A stretch of DNA of 55,736 bases, taken from contig CAYWNA010000066.1 of NCBI GenBank assembly GCA_964459305.1, positions 1 through 55,736 of the forward strand, in the 5' to 3' direction. The position numbers and the translations under genes were made by a program. This DNA comes from CAYWNA01 sp964459305 (GTDB taxonomy: Bacteria; Planctomycetota; Planctomycetia; Pirellulales; Pirellulaceae). Positions 27,528-36,377 of this stretch are shown here, piece after piece. The number at the start of each line of letters is the position of its first letter. Positions within the stretch are counted from its first letter, which is position 1. A model generated the notes under the pieces. That model was not told where the DNA came from. It made no database searches and worked only from the letters and a program-made list of their open reading frames with translations.

Positions 27528-29660
27528 CTATCGGGGACGAACTACTGGGCTAGGGACTGGCAACGTCGGCCGGAGTTCGTCCGTGTAGAGCCCGATCTTC
27601 TCGAAGGGGATCGGCTGGAAACCGGCCAGGCGGGCGAACACCTCCGCGTTCGGCTGCAGGCGAAAATCGCCTTTGGCGGCGTCGACGAAACCGGCGTTGG
27701 TATCCGTGATCCAATTCTCTTTCGGATCGCATTGCCAGTTGCCGCTGTTCACGTCAGAGCAGTTCACGATCAGGTTGCGGACTGCCCGATTGACGCGTGT
27801 TTGACCGGGCTGCGGGGCCATGAATCCTCTCAATGCCGGATAACGCGTCGTGTAGGGCGGCTTCGTGATGTCCACCTCTTCACGCAGTCGAGTTTGCCAG
27901 AGAGTCCCCTCAATCATGCTTTTCCAACGGCCGTCGTTCCAGGGCGCCGAGCCCAACGCGCGTTTGCACTCGATAAAGATGTTGTTCTCCGCCAAATTGT
28001 CGTGGCCGCCGTGTGAGAAGACCGTCCCGAACGAGCCGCGGCCTGGCTCGCCGCACCGGTAGAAGACGTTTCCAAACACCGTATCTCCGCCGTCACCATC
28101 ATCGAAATACACGGCGGCGTTCCCGTGTCCCATCGGGCTGCCGATGTTGTGCCAGAAGTTGTAGCGGATCATGTTGCCGCGGCAGGATGGGTTGCGGCCT
28201 TTGTAGAAAGCACCACAATCGTCCGTTTCGGTGCAGATGTCGTGCACGAGATTGTACTCGAAGATGTGGTCGTTGCCGCTGACACCAATTGCCATATGCG
28301 GCGCATCGTGGATCAAGTTATGGGCGGCACGGTTGCCCACACCGCCGAGTGAGATGGCGTTGGCATATGTCAGTTGGTGTCGCGAGAACTGCCAGATGTG
28401 GTTGTTCACGGCCTCGTGGCCGGCGGGCATCAGAGACTTGCGATCGCCGCCCGTCAGGACGAGTCCGCCCGTTCCCGTGTCGTGGATGTCACAGGCTTCG
28501 ACCCGATGCCCGGTCCCGCCGACGACCTGGATTCCCGTCTGACGCGTGTTGCGAACTTCGCAAGATTGGATGCGGTTGTTGTTGCCGCCTCGGACTTCGA
28601 TCCCAGTACCCTGGCACGCTTCGACAACAAAGCCTTGCACGACGACGTTCGATGTGTCTCGCAGAACAGCAACCGGCGCTGCAAGTTGGGAAAGCACGAT
28701 CTGGGCACCGGCCAACTTGGTGGGAGGCCAGAAGTAGAGCCGGCCGGCATCGCGGTCGATGAAATACTCGCCCGGCCGATCCAGCTCTTCGAGCAGATTT
28801 AAAGCACGGTAGCGGCGGGGCGACGGGTTTCCTTGCCGGACGCTGTACAAGTGCGGTGCAGCCAGAGTGATTTGCCGCGATGCAGGATCGACTGCCTTCA
28901 CGCGTATCGTTTCCTCGTACCAGTCGAAGCACCAGTAGCCCTGCAGCCAAACACCCGCTGCGACATTCCAGCGAGCGGGTCGATCACCTGCATATTCGAA
29001 CACACCGGGACGCCCCGACTTGTCTCCGTTGCGGGGGCACGAACCTGAGTTGATGATCTTGTCGATGGTCGTCCAGCCTTCGTTCGGCCAACGAGCCAGC
29101 GTCATCCGTTGATCGTTGAAGAACAGCTCGGGCGCCGGCGGAGAGCCACGAAACTTCGCAGGGAACGCCCGATGAGCGGGAATGCCCAGGGCGGCCAAAT
29201 CGGCCTGCAGCACGCGATCGCGTGCAGACGCGTCGATCCTCTGCAGGACCTTTGCATCAGCGACGGACTTGAAAGCCGACGACGGCACAGCCCGTCCGCC
29301 GGTCAACCGCACCTGTTCGCCCTCCGCGGCCCGAAACACGATCGGCGATTGTGCGGTCCCCGACTCCTCCGCGGTCAGTTCGAAACTCTTCTCTTGCTCG
29401 TAGTCCCCGCCCCGGACGACGACGGCGGCACCACCGGCAGGCAGCAGTCCCTGAGCCTTCAACAACCGAACGGCCTGCCTGGCCCGCTGGAGCGTCGCAA
29501 ACGGCCCGTCGGTCTTCTCGGCGTTTGGCTCGGCTAGTTTCCCCGACCAAGTATCATTTCCATCCGTGGCGACGTAGAACTCGTCTGCGAACGAAGGCAT
29601 ACAATGTTCTGCAAAACAAACAGCGATCGCGAAGACGACCGGCAAGATACGCTTTGTCAT
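27528..29660 (-). CDS. Secreted right-handed parallel beta-helix protein (polysaccharide lyase/hydrolase-like)
   Basis: 710 residues with a signal peptide ending in SFADEF. FYVATDGNDTWSGKLAEPN followed by GPFATLQRARQAV is the typical N terminus of exported beta-helix proteins in planctomycetes. Residues about 340-560 hold the helix turns, seen as repeated G-x-x-x-x-V-x-x-N/C spacing (NNRIQSCEVRNTRQTGIQVVG, split over turns, and NRAAHNLIHDAPHMAIGV). The fold is used by pectate lyases, alginate lyases and several glycosidases; no catalytic set is clear enough to name the reaction. AAAGGGA lies six bases before ATG 29660. It is next to a DUF4838 protein on the same strand, consistent with polysaccharide use. 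Confidence 0.82.
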   Translation of the reverse strand: MTKRILPVVFAIAVCFAEHCMPSFADEFYVATDGNDTWSGKLAEPNAEKTDGPFATLQRARQAVRLLKAQGLLPAGGAAVVVRGGDYEQEKSFELTAEESGTAQSPIVFRAAEGEQVRLTGGRAVPSSAFKSVADAKVLQRIDASARDRVLQADLAALGIPAHRAFPAKFRGSPPAPELFFNDQRMTLARWPNEGWTTIDKIINSGSCPRNGDKSGRPGVFEYAGDRPARWNVAAGVWLQGYWCFDWYEETIRVKAVDPASRQITLAAPHLYSVRQGNPSPRRYRALNLLEELDRPGEYFIDRDAGRLYFWPPTKLAGAQIVLSQLAAPVAVLRDTSNVVVQGFVVEACQGTGIEVRGGNNNRIQSCEVRNTRQTGIQVVGGTGHRVEACDIHDTGTGGLVLTGGDRKSLMPAGHEAVNNHIWQFSRHQLTYANAISLGGVGNRAAHNLIHDAPHMAIGVSGNDHIFEYNLVHDICTETDDCGAFYKGRNPSCRGNMIRYNFWHNIGSPMGHGNAAVYFDDGDGGDTVFGNVFYRCGEPGRGSFGTVFSHGGHDNLAENNIFIECKRALGSAPWNDGRWKSMIEGTLWQTRLREEVDITKPPYTTRYPALRGFMAPQPGQTRVNRAVRNLIVNCSDVNSGNWQCDPKENWITDTNAGFVDAAKGDFRLQPNAEVFARLAGFQPIPFEKIGLYTDELRPTLPVPSPVVRPR

Positions 29661-30056
29661 CTCGTTTCCCTTTCACTTGTCGTTTTTTTTCTAGCCAGGT
29701 GGATCGGGCTTGGTTGGTGATAGAGGATTAGGCTGCATTTCTCAAGTAGGCCGGAATAAGGTCGCCTGGACCATTGCCGGAATAGCGCAACGGAGCCGCG
29801 AGCAGATAAACGGCTTGCGTTGGGCACTGCGGTTAAACTGGAGAACTTAACGTGCTATCGCGCTACACACATACTCGGCTTCGGGTCAAACGACCGAGCG
29901 GTGAGCGAAAGTAATTCAGGGTGTCCGGAAATTGGGAGGGCGAAGCTCCTGCTGAGCCGGATTCTTGGCACCAACGCGCGGCTCGGCAGGAGCCTCACCC
30001 TCCCGAATACCGTGGATTCCAGCGTTTCGAATTCCCGGACACCTTCAAGTGATTGG
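29661..30056. other. 396-bp spacer with nested palindromic element, no gene
   Basis: The spacer between two minus-strand genes holds the palindrome at 29920-30043 and otherwise no protein-like frame. The promoter of the beta-helix gene should lie near 29680-29760; no strong hexamers were recognised. Confidence 0.6.
29920..30043. repeat. 124-bp nested palindromic element
   Basis: An outer stem is formed by GGTGTCCGG at 29920-29928 and CCGGACACC at 30035-30043. An inner stem of 26 bp is formed by 29934-29959 (starting GGGAGGGCGAAGCTCC) and 29979-30004, with three mismatches that would mostly be G-U pairs in RNA. The element lies just beyond the stop of the DUF4838 gene at 30057, where it could also end transcription. 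Confidence 0.7.
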
Positions 30057-32990
30057 CTATTGCATTTGCGATTCCACCAGCTCGATGTCGTCGAACCACG
30101 CTGTGCCCGTGCCGTCTTTGACGTTGAGATAGATGCCAACGGTGTCGCTGTTTGGGGTAATGCCGGTGGCGGTGACGGGGTGCCAGAGTCCTTCAGTGTT
30201 GACCAGGTTCGTTGCGACCGTTCCCCGGCGGGCATCGCCGGTAACCCAGATTGCAACGGTGCCCGCGAAGTCGTTGCTGGTCTTCGCCCAAAGCCGCAAC
30301 CGGTAGGTCTTGCCCTTGTCTACGGGCACGCCCGTTTGGTACCAGCGCCCCCAGGCTCGGGTCTTGAGCTTTCGCTCGTCGTCGGCCGAACCGACCTTGC
30401 TGCATTGCAGCCGGGCACTGATGGCGTCGCTGTGTGCGTTTTTGTTATCCAGTTCGAAAGCGAAATCGCCACACATCACGCTCTTGCGCCATGCGGCCGC
30501 GTGACGCTCGAAGCCGCCATCTTTGACAACGCTGTGTTCCTCGTTCATCGGTGTGACTTTGAGCAACCGCACGCCACCCACTATTCCACCTGCGCCGGCA
30601 CTATCTTCCACACGGACGGCAAGTGTGTTTGGACGGTCATAACGGATGGCCTCCGTAATGTCTAATTCGAACGCCTTCTTCCACGAGTCGGCGTCGCTTC
30701 TGTACGGGTACGACCGTTCGAGCAGCTTCCGGCCGTTGACCCAAATGACGCAGGCTTCGTCGACGGCGCCGAAGACGAGTCTCACTTGCGGCTTGTCTGC
30801 GTCGCGATTGACCTCGAAGGTCGTCCGATACCAGGCAAAGCCGTCGTAGTCTTCGCCGTACTTTTGGCGCCACTGTTTGCCGACTGGCTGTACTTCCCAC
30901 GGGTCGTGTGTCGAAATGTCGAGCCAGGCGGAAGTATCGGTGTCGTCGGCAAACCAGTTTTCGTCGATTCCCCGGTTCCTAGGGTCCCACGCAAACTGCC
31001 ACGGATCCGGCAACTGTTGGCCCGGCACTTTCATGTCCTGGAGGAGCTTGCGATCCCAGGTCCTTGCTTCTGCCCAGGCCAGATATCCCATATTGCAGAT
31101 GAGCTCGGACTCGACGGAGCAGCGGAAGTCGTCGAGCTCTTCGATTGCCGAGCGCAACTCCCTGATGCCGCCTGTCTCGCGATATCTGGTATAGGCAGCC
31201 TGGGCACTGAGGGTGAGTTCGGCGTTTCGCAGTCCGTTCTGCAGGAACGCGACGCGGCCTTTTGCCGTGACGTCGCCTCGCGCGGCGGATGTAGCTCTGT
31301 CCAATAGCTCTCGTCCTCGCGCCATTGCCGCCGGAGTGAAGATCTCGTGCGCCTGCCGATAGAAATAGGACCAGTGCAGGCCCTCCGGCTTCTCGGTGAC
31401 GGCGTCGCAGACCCGTTCCCAATGGTCGAAGTACGCCCGGATTTCGTCCTGTGCTTTCCCAAACGCAGAGAAGTACTCATCCAGCACGGCTTCGACGGTC
31501 ATGTTCGGTCGAGCGTGCAGCCTGGCCAGCACGTACAGGTTGGGGCCCTGCGTCGAATACTGTCCGGTCAGCGAATCGAAGTCTGTGCCAATCATGCCGT
31601 GGTGGGCAAGGTAGCGGAAATCCTGGCCCAGTTTTCGCGCCACGAACATCGGCAGGTTGTGCCCGTCCAGCATCCAATTGGGACGCAGGAACATCCGCGC
31701 GCCGGTTGCCCGCCAACCATCCCAGCGCTCGCGGTTGGACTGCCGGATTGCGTTCGTCCAAGGGAAGTACATTGGCGGCACGACGCCAATGACGACTCGC
31801 CCGTTGAGTTTCGTTTCGCGAGGTGGATCGACGTAGTTGGCGTAGGCGTACCCCATGACGACCGCGGCGGGATCGATTCTCTCGGCTTCCTTCTGAACCG
31901 CAAGGTAGTATCGGCCGTAGCGGTCGGATAGGCTCCCCAGCGACTTGACCCAATCACCGTCGCCCGCTTCGAACGCCTTTCTTGCGCGCTCCAGTCGCTC
32001 GGCCCACGGCGTCACGGGGTTGGGATTGGGCACGTCCCACGCCAGGCAGTTCGGGCATGTGCATCTGCCTGAAGTGTCATTCTCGCTCACGTCGATGTGA
32101 GGCCGCGCGGGGCTTCGCGTCTGTTGCCAGTTTTCCACGATGGCCCTGTGGAAACCGGGCTCGGACACGCACATGGAGATCAGCCGCGACGCTCCGCCGT
32201 GGTAGTACGGATCCGAACGCCGCGTACCGTCAGGCAACAGGTTGAAGTACTCCGGGTGATCGTCCTTGTGCCGATCCCACCACTCGGTGAACGCGTGCGC
32301 CATGTCCATGTTCACGCCCATGGCAAACCGATTCCGGCGCAACCACTTGCCCTGCTCGGACAGGAAGCGGCTCCGCGCCCGGCCCGACGACCAACCGTCC
32401 GTCCCAGCCACGGCCTGGCCGCCGTCCCGCCAGCGGGTGTGGACAAAGGCCGGTGCCCCGGTCTGGTCCCACGCATCAAGGACGATGTCCGTGCGGTGTG
32501 GTATCACTTCTCCCAATTCCCCAGGCCACAGCCAGCGAACCTGGAGGTGCTTCTCCAGGAACTCATACACGGCAAACAGCGTACCGACGCGGGCGCGGTT
32601 GTTGTGCAGAATCCAAGCGGGCGGACCATCACTGTCGTCGCCGACCAGGAAGAACTGATGGCCGACAACCTTTAGAATGAAACCGTTGGGCGGAAGTCCC
32701 GCCGTGCTGACTTCCGCTTTCGCGGTTGCCCGGCACGCTCCAAGGAACACGGTTGCCTGACCCGTTGGCTTCTCACTCTCTTTGACGATCGGAAGCCGTG
32801 CACCGGTGGCACGCTCGATGTGGTATTGGAATTCGTCGGCAGCGAACGAAACAACGGGCAACGGTTCGTCGGGCACAACGATCGTCGCGGTCGCTTCGCC
32901 GTTGTGGACGATTTCAACTGCGCTCAGGGGCAGACTACACAACATACACAGAAGGGATGGAACAATCGTCACCAGTGGGTCTCTCTTCAT
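30057..32990 (-). CDS. Secreted DUF4838 protein (GH67-like), with sugar-binding C-terminal domains
   Basis: 977 residues with a signal peptide ending near LPLSAVEI. Residues 25-190 resemble the N-terminal domain of alpha-glucuronidases (AADEFQYHIERATGARLPIV, LFAVYEFLEKHL). Residues about 195-560 are the DUF4838 barrel, with HPEYFNLLPDGTR, the block SENDTSGRCTCPNC at about residue 303, and VMGYAYANY. Residues about 690-810 form a GH2-type jelly roll (TTFEVNRD, VIWVNGRKL), and about 815-975 a CBM4/9-like domain (KDGGFERHAAAW, WFDDIELVES). The family is linked to uronic-acid-containing polysaccharides by its GH67-like fold, but its reaction is not established. No clear Shine-Dalgarno precedes ATG 32990. 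Confidence 0.85.
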   Translation of the reverse strand: MKRDPLVTIVPSLLCMLCSLPLSAVEIVHNGEATATIVVPDEPLPVVSFAADEFQYHIERATGARLPIVKESEKPTGQATVFLGACRATAKAEVSTAGLPPNGFILKVVGHQFFLVGDDSDGPPAWILHNNRARVGTLFAVYEFLEKHLQVRWLWPGELGEVIPHRTDIVLDAWDQTGAPAFVHTRWRDGGQAVAGTDGWSSGRARSRFLSEQGKWLRRNRFAMGVNMDMAHAFTEWWDRHKDDHPEYFNLLPDGTRRSDPYYHGGASRLISMCVSEPGFHRAIVENWQQTRSPARPHIDVSENDTSGRCTCPNCLAWDVPNPNPVTPWAERLERARKAFEAGDGDWVKSLGSLSDRYGRYYLAVQKEAERIDPAAVVMGYAYANYVDPPRETKLNGRVVIGVVPPMYFPWTNAIRQSNRERWDGWRATGARMFLRPNWMLDGHNLPMFVARKLGQDFRYLAHHGMIGTDFDSLTGQYSTQGPNLYVLARLHARPNMTVEAVLDEYFSAFGKAQDEIRAYFDHWERVCDAVTEKPEGLHWSYFYRQAHEIFTPAAMARGRELLDRATSAARGDVTAKGRVAFLQNGLRNAELTLSAQAAYTRYRETGGIRELRSAIEELDDFRCSVESELICNMGYLAWAEARTWDRKLLQDMKVPGQQLPDPWQFAWDPRNRGIDENWFADDTDTSAWLDISTHDPWEVQPVGKQWRQKYGEDYDGFAWYRTTFEVNRDADKPQVRLVFGAVDEACVIWVNGRKLLERSYPYRSDADSWKKAFELDITEAIRYDRPNTLAVRVEDSAGAGGIVGGVRLLKVTPMNEEHSVVKDGGFERHAAAWRKSVMCGDFAFELDNKNAHSDAISARLQCSKVGSADDERKLKTRAWGRWYQTGVPVDKGKTYRLRLWAKTSNDFAGTVAIWVTGDARRGTVATNLVNTEGLWHPVTATGITPNSDTVGIYLNVKDGTGTAWFDDIELVESQMQ

Positions 32991-33713
32991 GCTTGGGGTG
33001 ATCGCTTCGCCGACAGTGGACTATCCAGGTCGTACCACGACCCTGGCTCCCAATAGTCTGGACGGTCTCCGTCACTTGATCAACACGCCCGGGGCGATCG
33101 ACCAGAAAGACCTGCCATTGGGCAAACAGGCGTAGGGCTCCCAGAGTAGTGAAGCACATCCGAAAAGTTCTGGCGAGCCTTCTATACCGCCCGCGGCCAG
33201 GATTGACACTTTTCCGCATGTAGCCGAAGTCGCCAGACTTTGGACCACGTAGGGAAAAACCAAACTCTGGCGAGTTCGGCTACAGGTCAGACTTGTCCGC
33301 GGCCGCTATACATGGCACCCACGCCATGACGACTTGACGTTGGTCCTCGTGGAATTCCCGCATTGAGCGCAAGCGTCGCGAGGGAATTGTGCCCGCGACC
33401 GAGATGGCGAGAATCACAGATATAGATGGAAAGGTCCTTTGCCTCCTTGGCTTGATAGCGGGCGTTCCAGCTAAATTGGGGCTGGATAGCTTCGGTTCAT
33501 TGTCCAATCACCAGAAGGCAACTTCACCCTGATTGATTCTCCTCAGCCCATTGACCTTGACTACGGTGGGCGACGGAACAAGAATTGACCGTGGTGTATG
33601 AGATACCGGTAGGTGGGAACACATCTGATTCCCTTATATGTATGAAGTGTCTTTGAACGATTGCCGATAAGACTTCCGAATTGGGCCGCGTTGACTTGGC
33701 GTAAAGGTAAACC
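32991..33713. other. 723-bp spacer between the carbohydrate region and the metal-efflux cluster
   Basis: The genes on both sides point away from each other, so promoters for both must lie here. It contains the 64-bp palindrome at 33220-33283. AAAGG at 33703-33707 is the ribosome site of the Cys-rich gene. A search by eye for MerR-type or CsoR-type operator dyads near 33540-33660 gave nothing convincing, and no open frame looks like protein. Confidence 0.6.
33220..33283. repeat. 64-bp palindromic repeat, copy 1 (GTAGCCGAAGTCGCCAGA family)
   Basis: The 24-bp arms 33220-33243 and 33260-33283 pair with two mismatches. A second copy of the same length, with identical arms but a different loop, lies at 45283-45346. 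The flanking 3' word TCAGACTTG is also shared. This marks a dispersed REP-like element rather than a local hairpin. Confidence 0.8.
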
Positions 33714-34229
33714 ATGTTCAGATCAGCATCCAACTCGCTCGCCACACGCATTTGCGTTTGGCTTGCCACCGGGATGCTGGTGTTTCCGTTCGGGCCGAGC
33801 TGGACCTGCGGGTGTTCGAACGAGAATCCGATGCAACAGTCTGGTTGCTGCGAGAAAGCGCAGCCCGGAGAGAAATCGGGATTCTGCCGAGGCTGCTGCT
33901 CAACTACCTCCCCTCCGACGTCTTGCCGTTCCCATGAGAAGTCATCCGCGTGTTGCTGCAAGCATGCCGCGTCCGCGAGTGACAATTCGTGCTCCTGTGG
34001 GCAGACGTGCCAATGCCATCCGTTGCAGCATACCGAACCACCACCGGCGACTCCGGCTCGGCCAACTCAAAACGGCAAGGAACTGAACCAGTTCGCGCCG
34101 TTCATTCACGTTGGCGGCGCCGTGGCTTTCATCGAAGCCGACTCTCCTGCCGTGGCCGACGGATCAGAAAGCATCTTCGGCGCAACGGCTCTCGATCGCT
34201 GTATCACACTGTCTCGATTCCAGTGTTAA
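33714..34229 (+). CDS. Small cysteine-rich exported protein, probable metal-binding partner of Cus efflux
   Basis: 171 residues. The N terminus has a hydrophobic segment (RICVWLATGMLVFPFGPSW) that can act as a signal or anchor. It is followed by a region with 18 or so Cys residues in CC, CxC and CxxC spacings (SGCCEKAQ, GFCRGCCSTTS, SACCCKHAA, SCSCGQTCQCHP). The C-terminal third is ordinary and Ala-rich. Such Cys clusters bind soft metals such as Cu(I) or Ag(I). It is the first gene before cusB, cusA and cusC on the same strand, which suggests a chaperone or metal-buffering role. I know of no named family, so function is inference from composition and place. Confidence 0.75.
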   Translation: MFRSASNSLATRICVWLATGMLVFPFGPSWTCGCSNENPMQQSGCCEKAQPGEKSGFCRGCCSTTSPPTSCRSHEKSSACCCKHAASASDNSCSCGQTCQCHPLQHTEPPPATPARPTQNGKELNQFAPFIHVGGAVAFIEADSPAVADGSESIFGATALDRCITLSRFQC

Positions 34230-34505
34230 CAGCGTCTTTCGTGGATCTCCTGCGCGCGGACCGCTAGGTTCAACAAGCAAGCGCAAGCGTCCTGTTCTCA
34301 CGTTTTGCATCGCGCTGGCGAATCTGGTGCGCATCTACGCAGGTCCTGCTGCCGTTGAAACTTACGCCTGTCGAGCTGTGTCGACTTCGCATTTCACGCG
34401 GCTCTCTGCACCAACCGAATAGCCGAAAGGGAAGGGCTCGGCCATGAAGAGTTGCCTTTTGTCACAGGTGGCTCGGCGAACGTGGTAAGTGCCGTTATGA
34501 GGTGA

Positions 34506-36377
34506 ATGATGAGCGATCAGAGACCATCGAATGAGAAGAAGAAGCCAACTTCGAAACGTTGGTGGGGCAAAACATTGTTGCAGCCGCTGCTGTTTCTCGC
34601 AGCCGGCGTGCTGCTGATTTTCGCCTTGGGGCTTGCTCAGCGTCTCGGTTGGATTTCCGCAGGCGGTGGTGGGCAGACCCAGCAGGCAGCAGGCGGGGGC
34701 GATACTCGGTACATCTGCCCCATGATGTGTACCCCGCCGCAAACGGAACCGGGGCGATGTCCGGTCTGTGCGATGGAGCTGGTTCCCGCAACCTCGGGCG
34801 GCGGCAATACGGACGAGTTGTCGATCCAAGTCGACCCGGCGGCCCGTCGGGTGGCGAACATCCAGACGGTGGCCGTCCAGGCTGTACCGCTCCGGCGGAA
34901 GGTCCGAGCGATTGGACGAATCAACTACGACGAAGGGGCACTCGCGACCATCTCGGCCTACGTGGATGGGCGGCTCGATCGCTTGTACGCGGACTATACC
35001 GGTGTTGTGGTGAATAAGGGCGACCAGTTGGCTTGGCTCTATTCGCCCAAATTGTATACGGCCCAAGTCGAGTTGATTCGGATGAAGCAGGCGCTGGAGC
35101 AAAGCAAGGTATCTTCGTCATCACCGCGCGTGATCGAATCGCAACGCAAGTTCTACAACAGCGCACGGCGGAATCTGATCGATCTGGGGACGACCGAAGA
35201 ACAGGTCCAGCAACTGGAGGAAGCCGGCCGAGCCGACAGTCGCATGCATCTCGTCTCGCCGATCAGTGGCACGGTGATCGAGAAGCTGGCCGTCGAAGGC
35301 CAATACGTCAAGACCGGCCAAGCGATCTACCGCGTTGCCGATCTGTCCACGGTTTGGCTGATGCTCGAGTTGTTTCCCGAAGACGCCGTGGCCATTCGCT
35401 ACGGGCAGAAGGTCGAGGCGGAAGTCCAATCTCTCCCCGGCCGCAAGTTCTTCGGTCGCGTGGCTTTCATCGACCCCATGGTGAACCCCAAAACCAGAAC
35501 CGTCGGCGTCCGCGTGGTAGTCCCCAATGACGAGGGCCTGTTGCGTATTGGTGAATATGCCAGCGCGCATATCGAAGTCGAACTTGGCGGAGACGGACTG
35601 CCAATCGTCCATGTCTATGATCCGGAGCTTGCCTGCAAGTGGATCAGCCCTCGACATCCTCACGTCATCGAAACGTCGCCCGGCAAGTGCCGTGAGTGTG
35701 GGATCGAACTCGTTCCCGCATCGCAATTTGGCTTTGCGGACACGGGTGCGAGCCAGGCGACTGGACTCGTGGTGCCGCGAGACGCTGTGCTGATGGCAGG
35801 GGACAGCAGTGTGGTCTACGTCGAAACCGAACCGGGTCGCTTTGAGATCCGCCCCGTGGTGCTTGGTCCAATCGTCGGAAGCCAAGTCATGATCATCAAG
35901 GGCGTCGAAGCAGGCGAACAGGTTGCCACGTCCGGCAACTTCCTGATCGATTCGCAAATGCAGCTTGCCGGCAATCCCTCGCTGATCGACCCAACCAGGG
36001 CGTTGCCAAAGCAGGAAGAGGCGCCGTCAGCGGAAGTGATTGCAGCGCTTTCGGAATTGTCCGACGAAGATCGAGCGTTGGCGGAACGACAACGCATCTG
36101 CCCGGTTACCGGCTATCCTCTCGGCTCAATGGGTACACCGCCAAAGGTCGACGTGAATGGGACGCCGGTGTTCATCTGCTGCGAAGGTTGTCGGGAAAGC
36201 CTCCTCGAGGAGCCAGAGAAGCACTTGGCGAAACTCGCCGCCAAACCAGCGGCGGGCGAGGCCGAGGAGAGCATTCCACAGATGGATCTTCCACCCATCG
36301 GAGCGATGCAGATGGTGGAATCACAACCGGAACTTCCTCAAATGGAAGCCAAACTGCCCAAGGAGGATGACCGATGA
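34506..36377 (+). CDS. cusB: CusB-type RND efflux periplasmic adaptor with three metal-binding modules
   Basis: 623 residues with an N-terminal membrane anchor (LLQPLLFLAAGVLLIFALGL). Residues 69-95 are a heavy-metal-binding domain (YICPMMCTPPQTEPGRCPVC), a variant of the usual YTCPMHP form. A lipoyl-like hairpin domain follows (ISAYVDGRLDRLYADYTGVVV), then a coiled coil and the barrel domain (GTVIEKLAVEGQYVKTGQ). A second partial metal-binding module is inserted at about 374-405 (PGKCRECGIELVP). A third, TRASH-like, lies at about 531-570 (ICPVTG...ICCEGC). The family links the inner-membrane pump to the outer-membrane channel and hands Cu(I)/Ag(I) to it. The stop overlaps the cusA start in ATGA. 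ATG 34509 is an equally good start. Confidence 0.9.
   Translation: MMSDQRPSNEKKKPTSKRWWGKTLLQPLLFLAAGVLLIFALGLAQRLGWISAGGGGQTQQAAGGGDTRYICPMMCTPPQTEPGRCPVCAMELVPATSGGGNTDELSIQVDPAARRVANIQTVAVQAVPLRRKVRAIGRINYDEGALATISAYVDGRLDRLYADYTGVVVNKGDQLAWLYSPKLYTAQVELIRMKQALEQSKVSSSSPRVIESQRKFYNSARRNLIDLGTTEEQVQQLEEAGRADSRMHLVSPISGTVIEKLAVEGQYVKTGQAIYRVADLSTVWLMLELFPEDAVAIRYGQKVEAEVQSLPGRKFFGRVAFIDPMVNPKTRTVGVRVVVPNDEGLLRIGEYASAHIEVELGGDGLPIVHVYDPELACKWISPRHPHVIETSPGKCRECGIELVPASQFGFADTGASQATGLVVPRDAVLMAGDSSVVYVETEPGRFEIRPVVLGPIVGSQVMIIKGVEAGEQVATSGNFLIDSQMQLAGNPSLIDPTRALPKQEEAPSAEVIAALSELSDEDRALAERQRICPVTGYPLGSMGTPPKVDVNGTPVFICCEGCRESLLEEPEKHLAKLAAKPAAGEAEESIPQMDLPPIGAMQMVESQPELPQMEAKLPKEDDR

Noticed and set aside
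33280..33507. 75-codon open frame on the minus strand
   Set aside because: No ribosome site, no motif, and it starts next to a palindrome; not enough to call a gene.
33590..33625. Possible operator dyad (ACCG...CGGT) upstream of the metal cluster
   Set aside because: Only four outer bases and a few inner pairs match; this is within chance for the region and does not follow a known MerR or CsoR operator.
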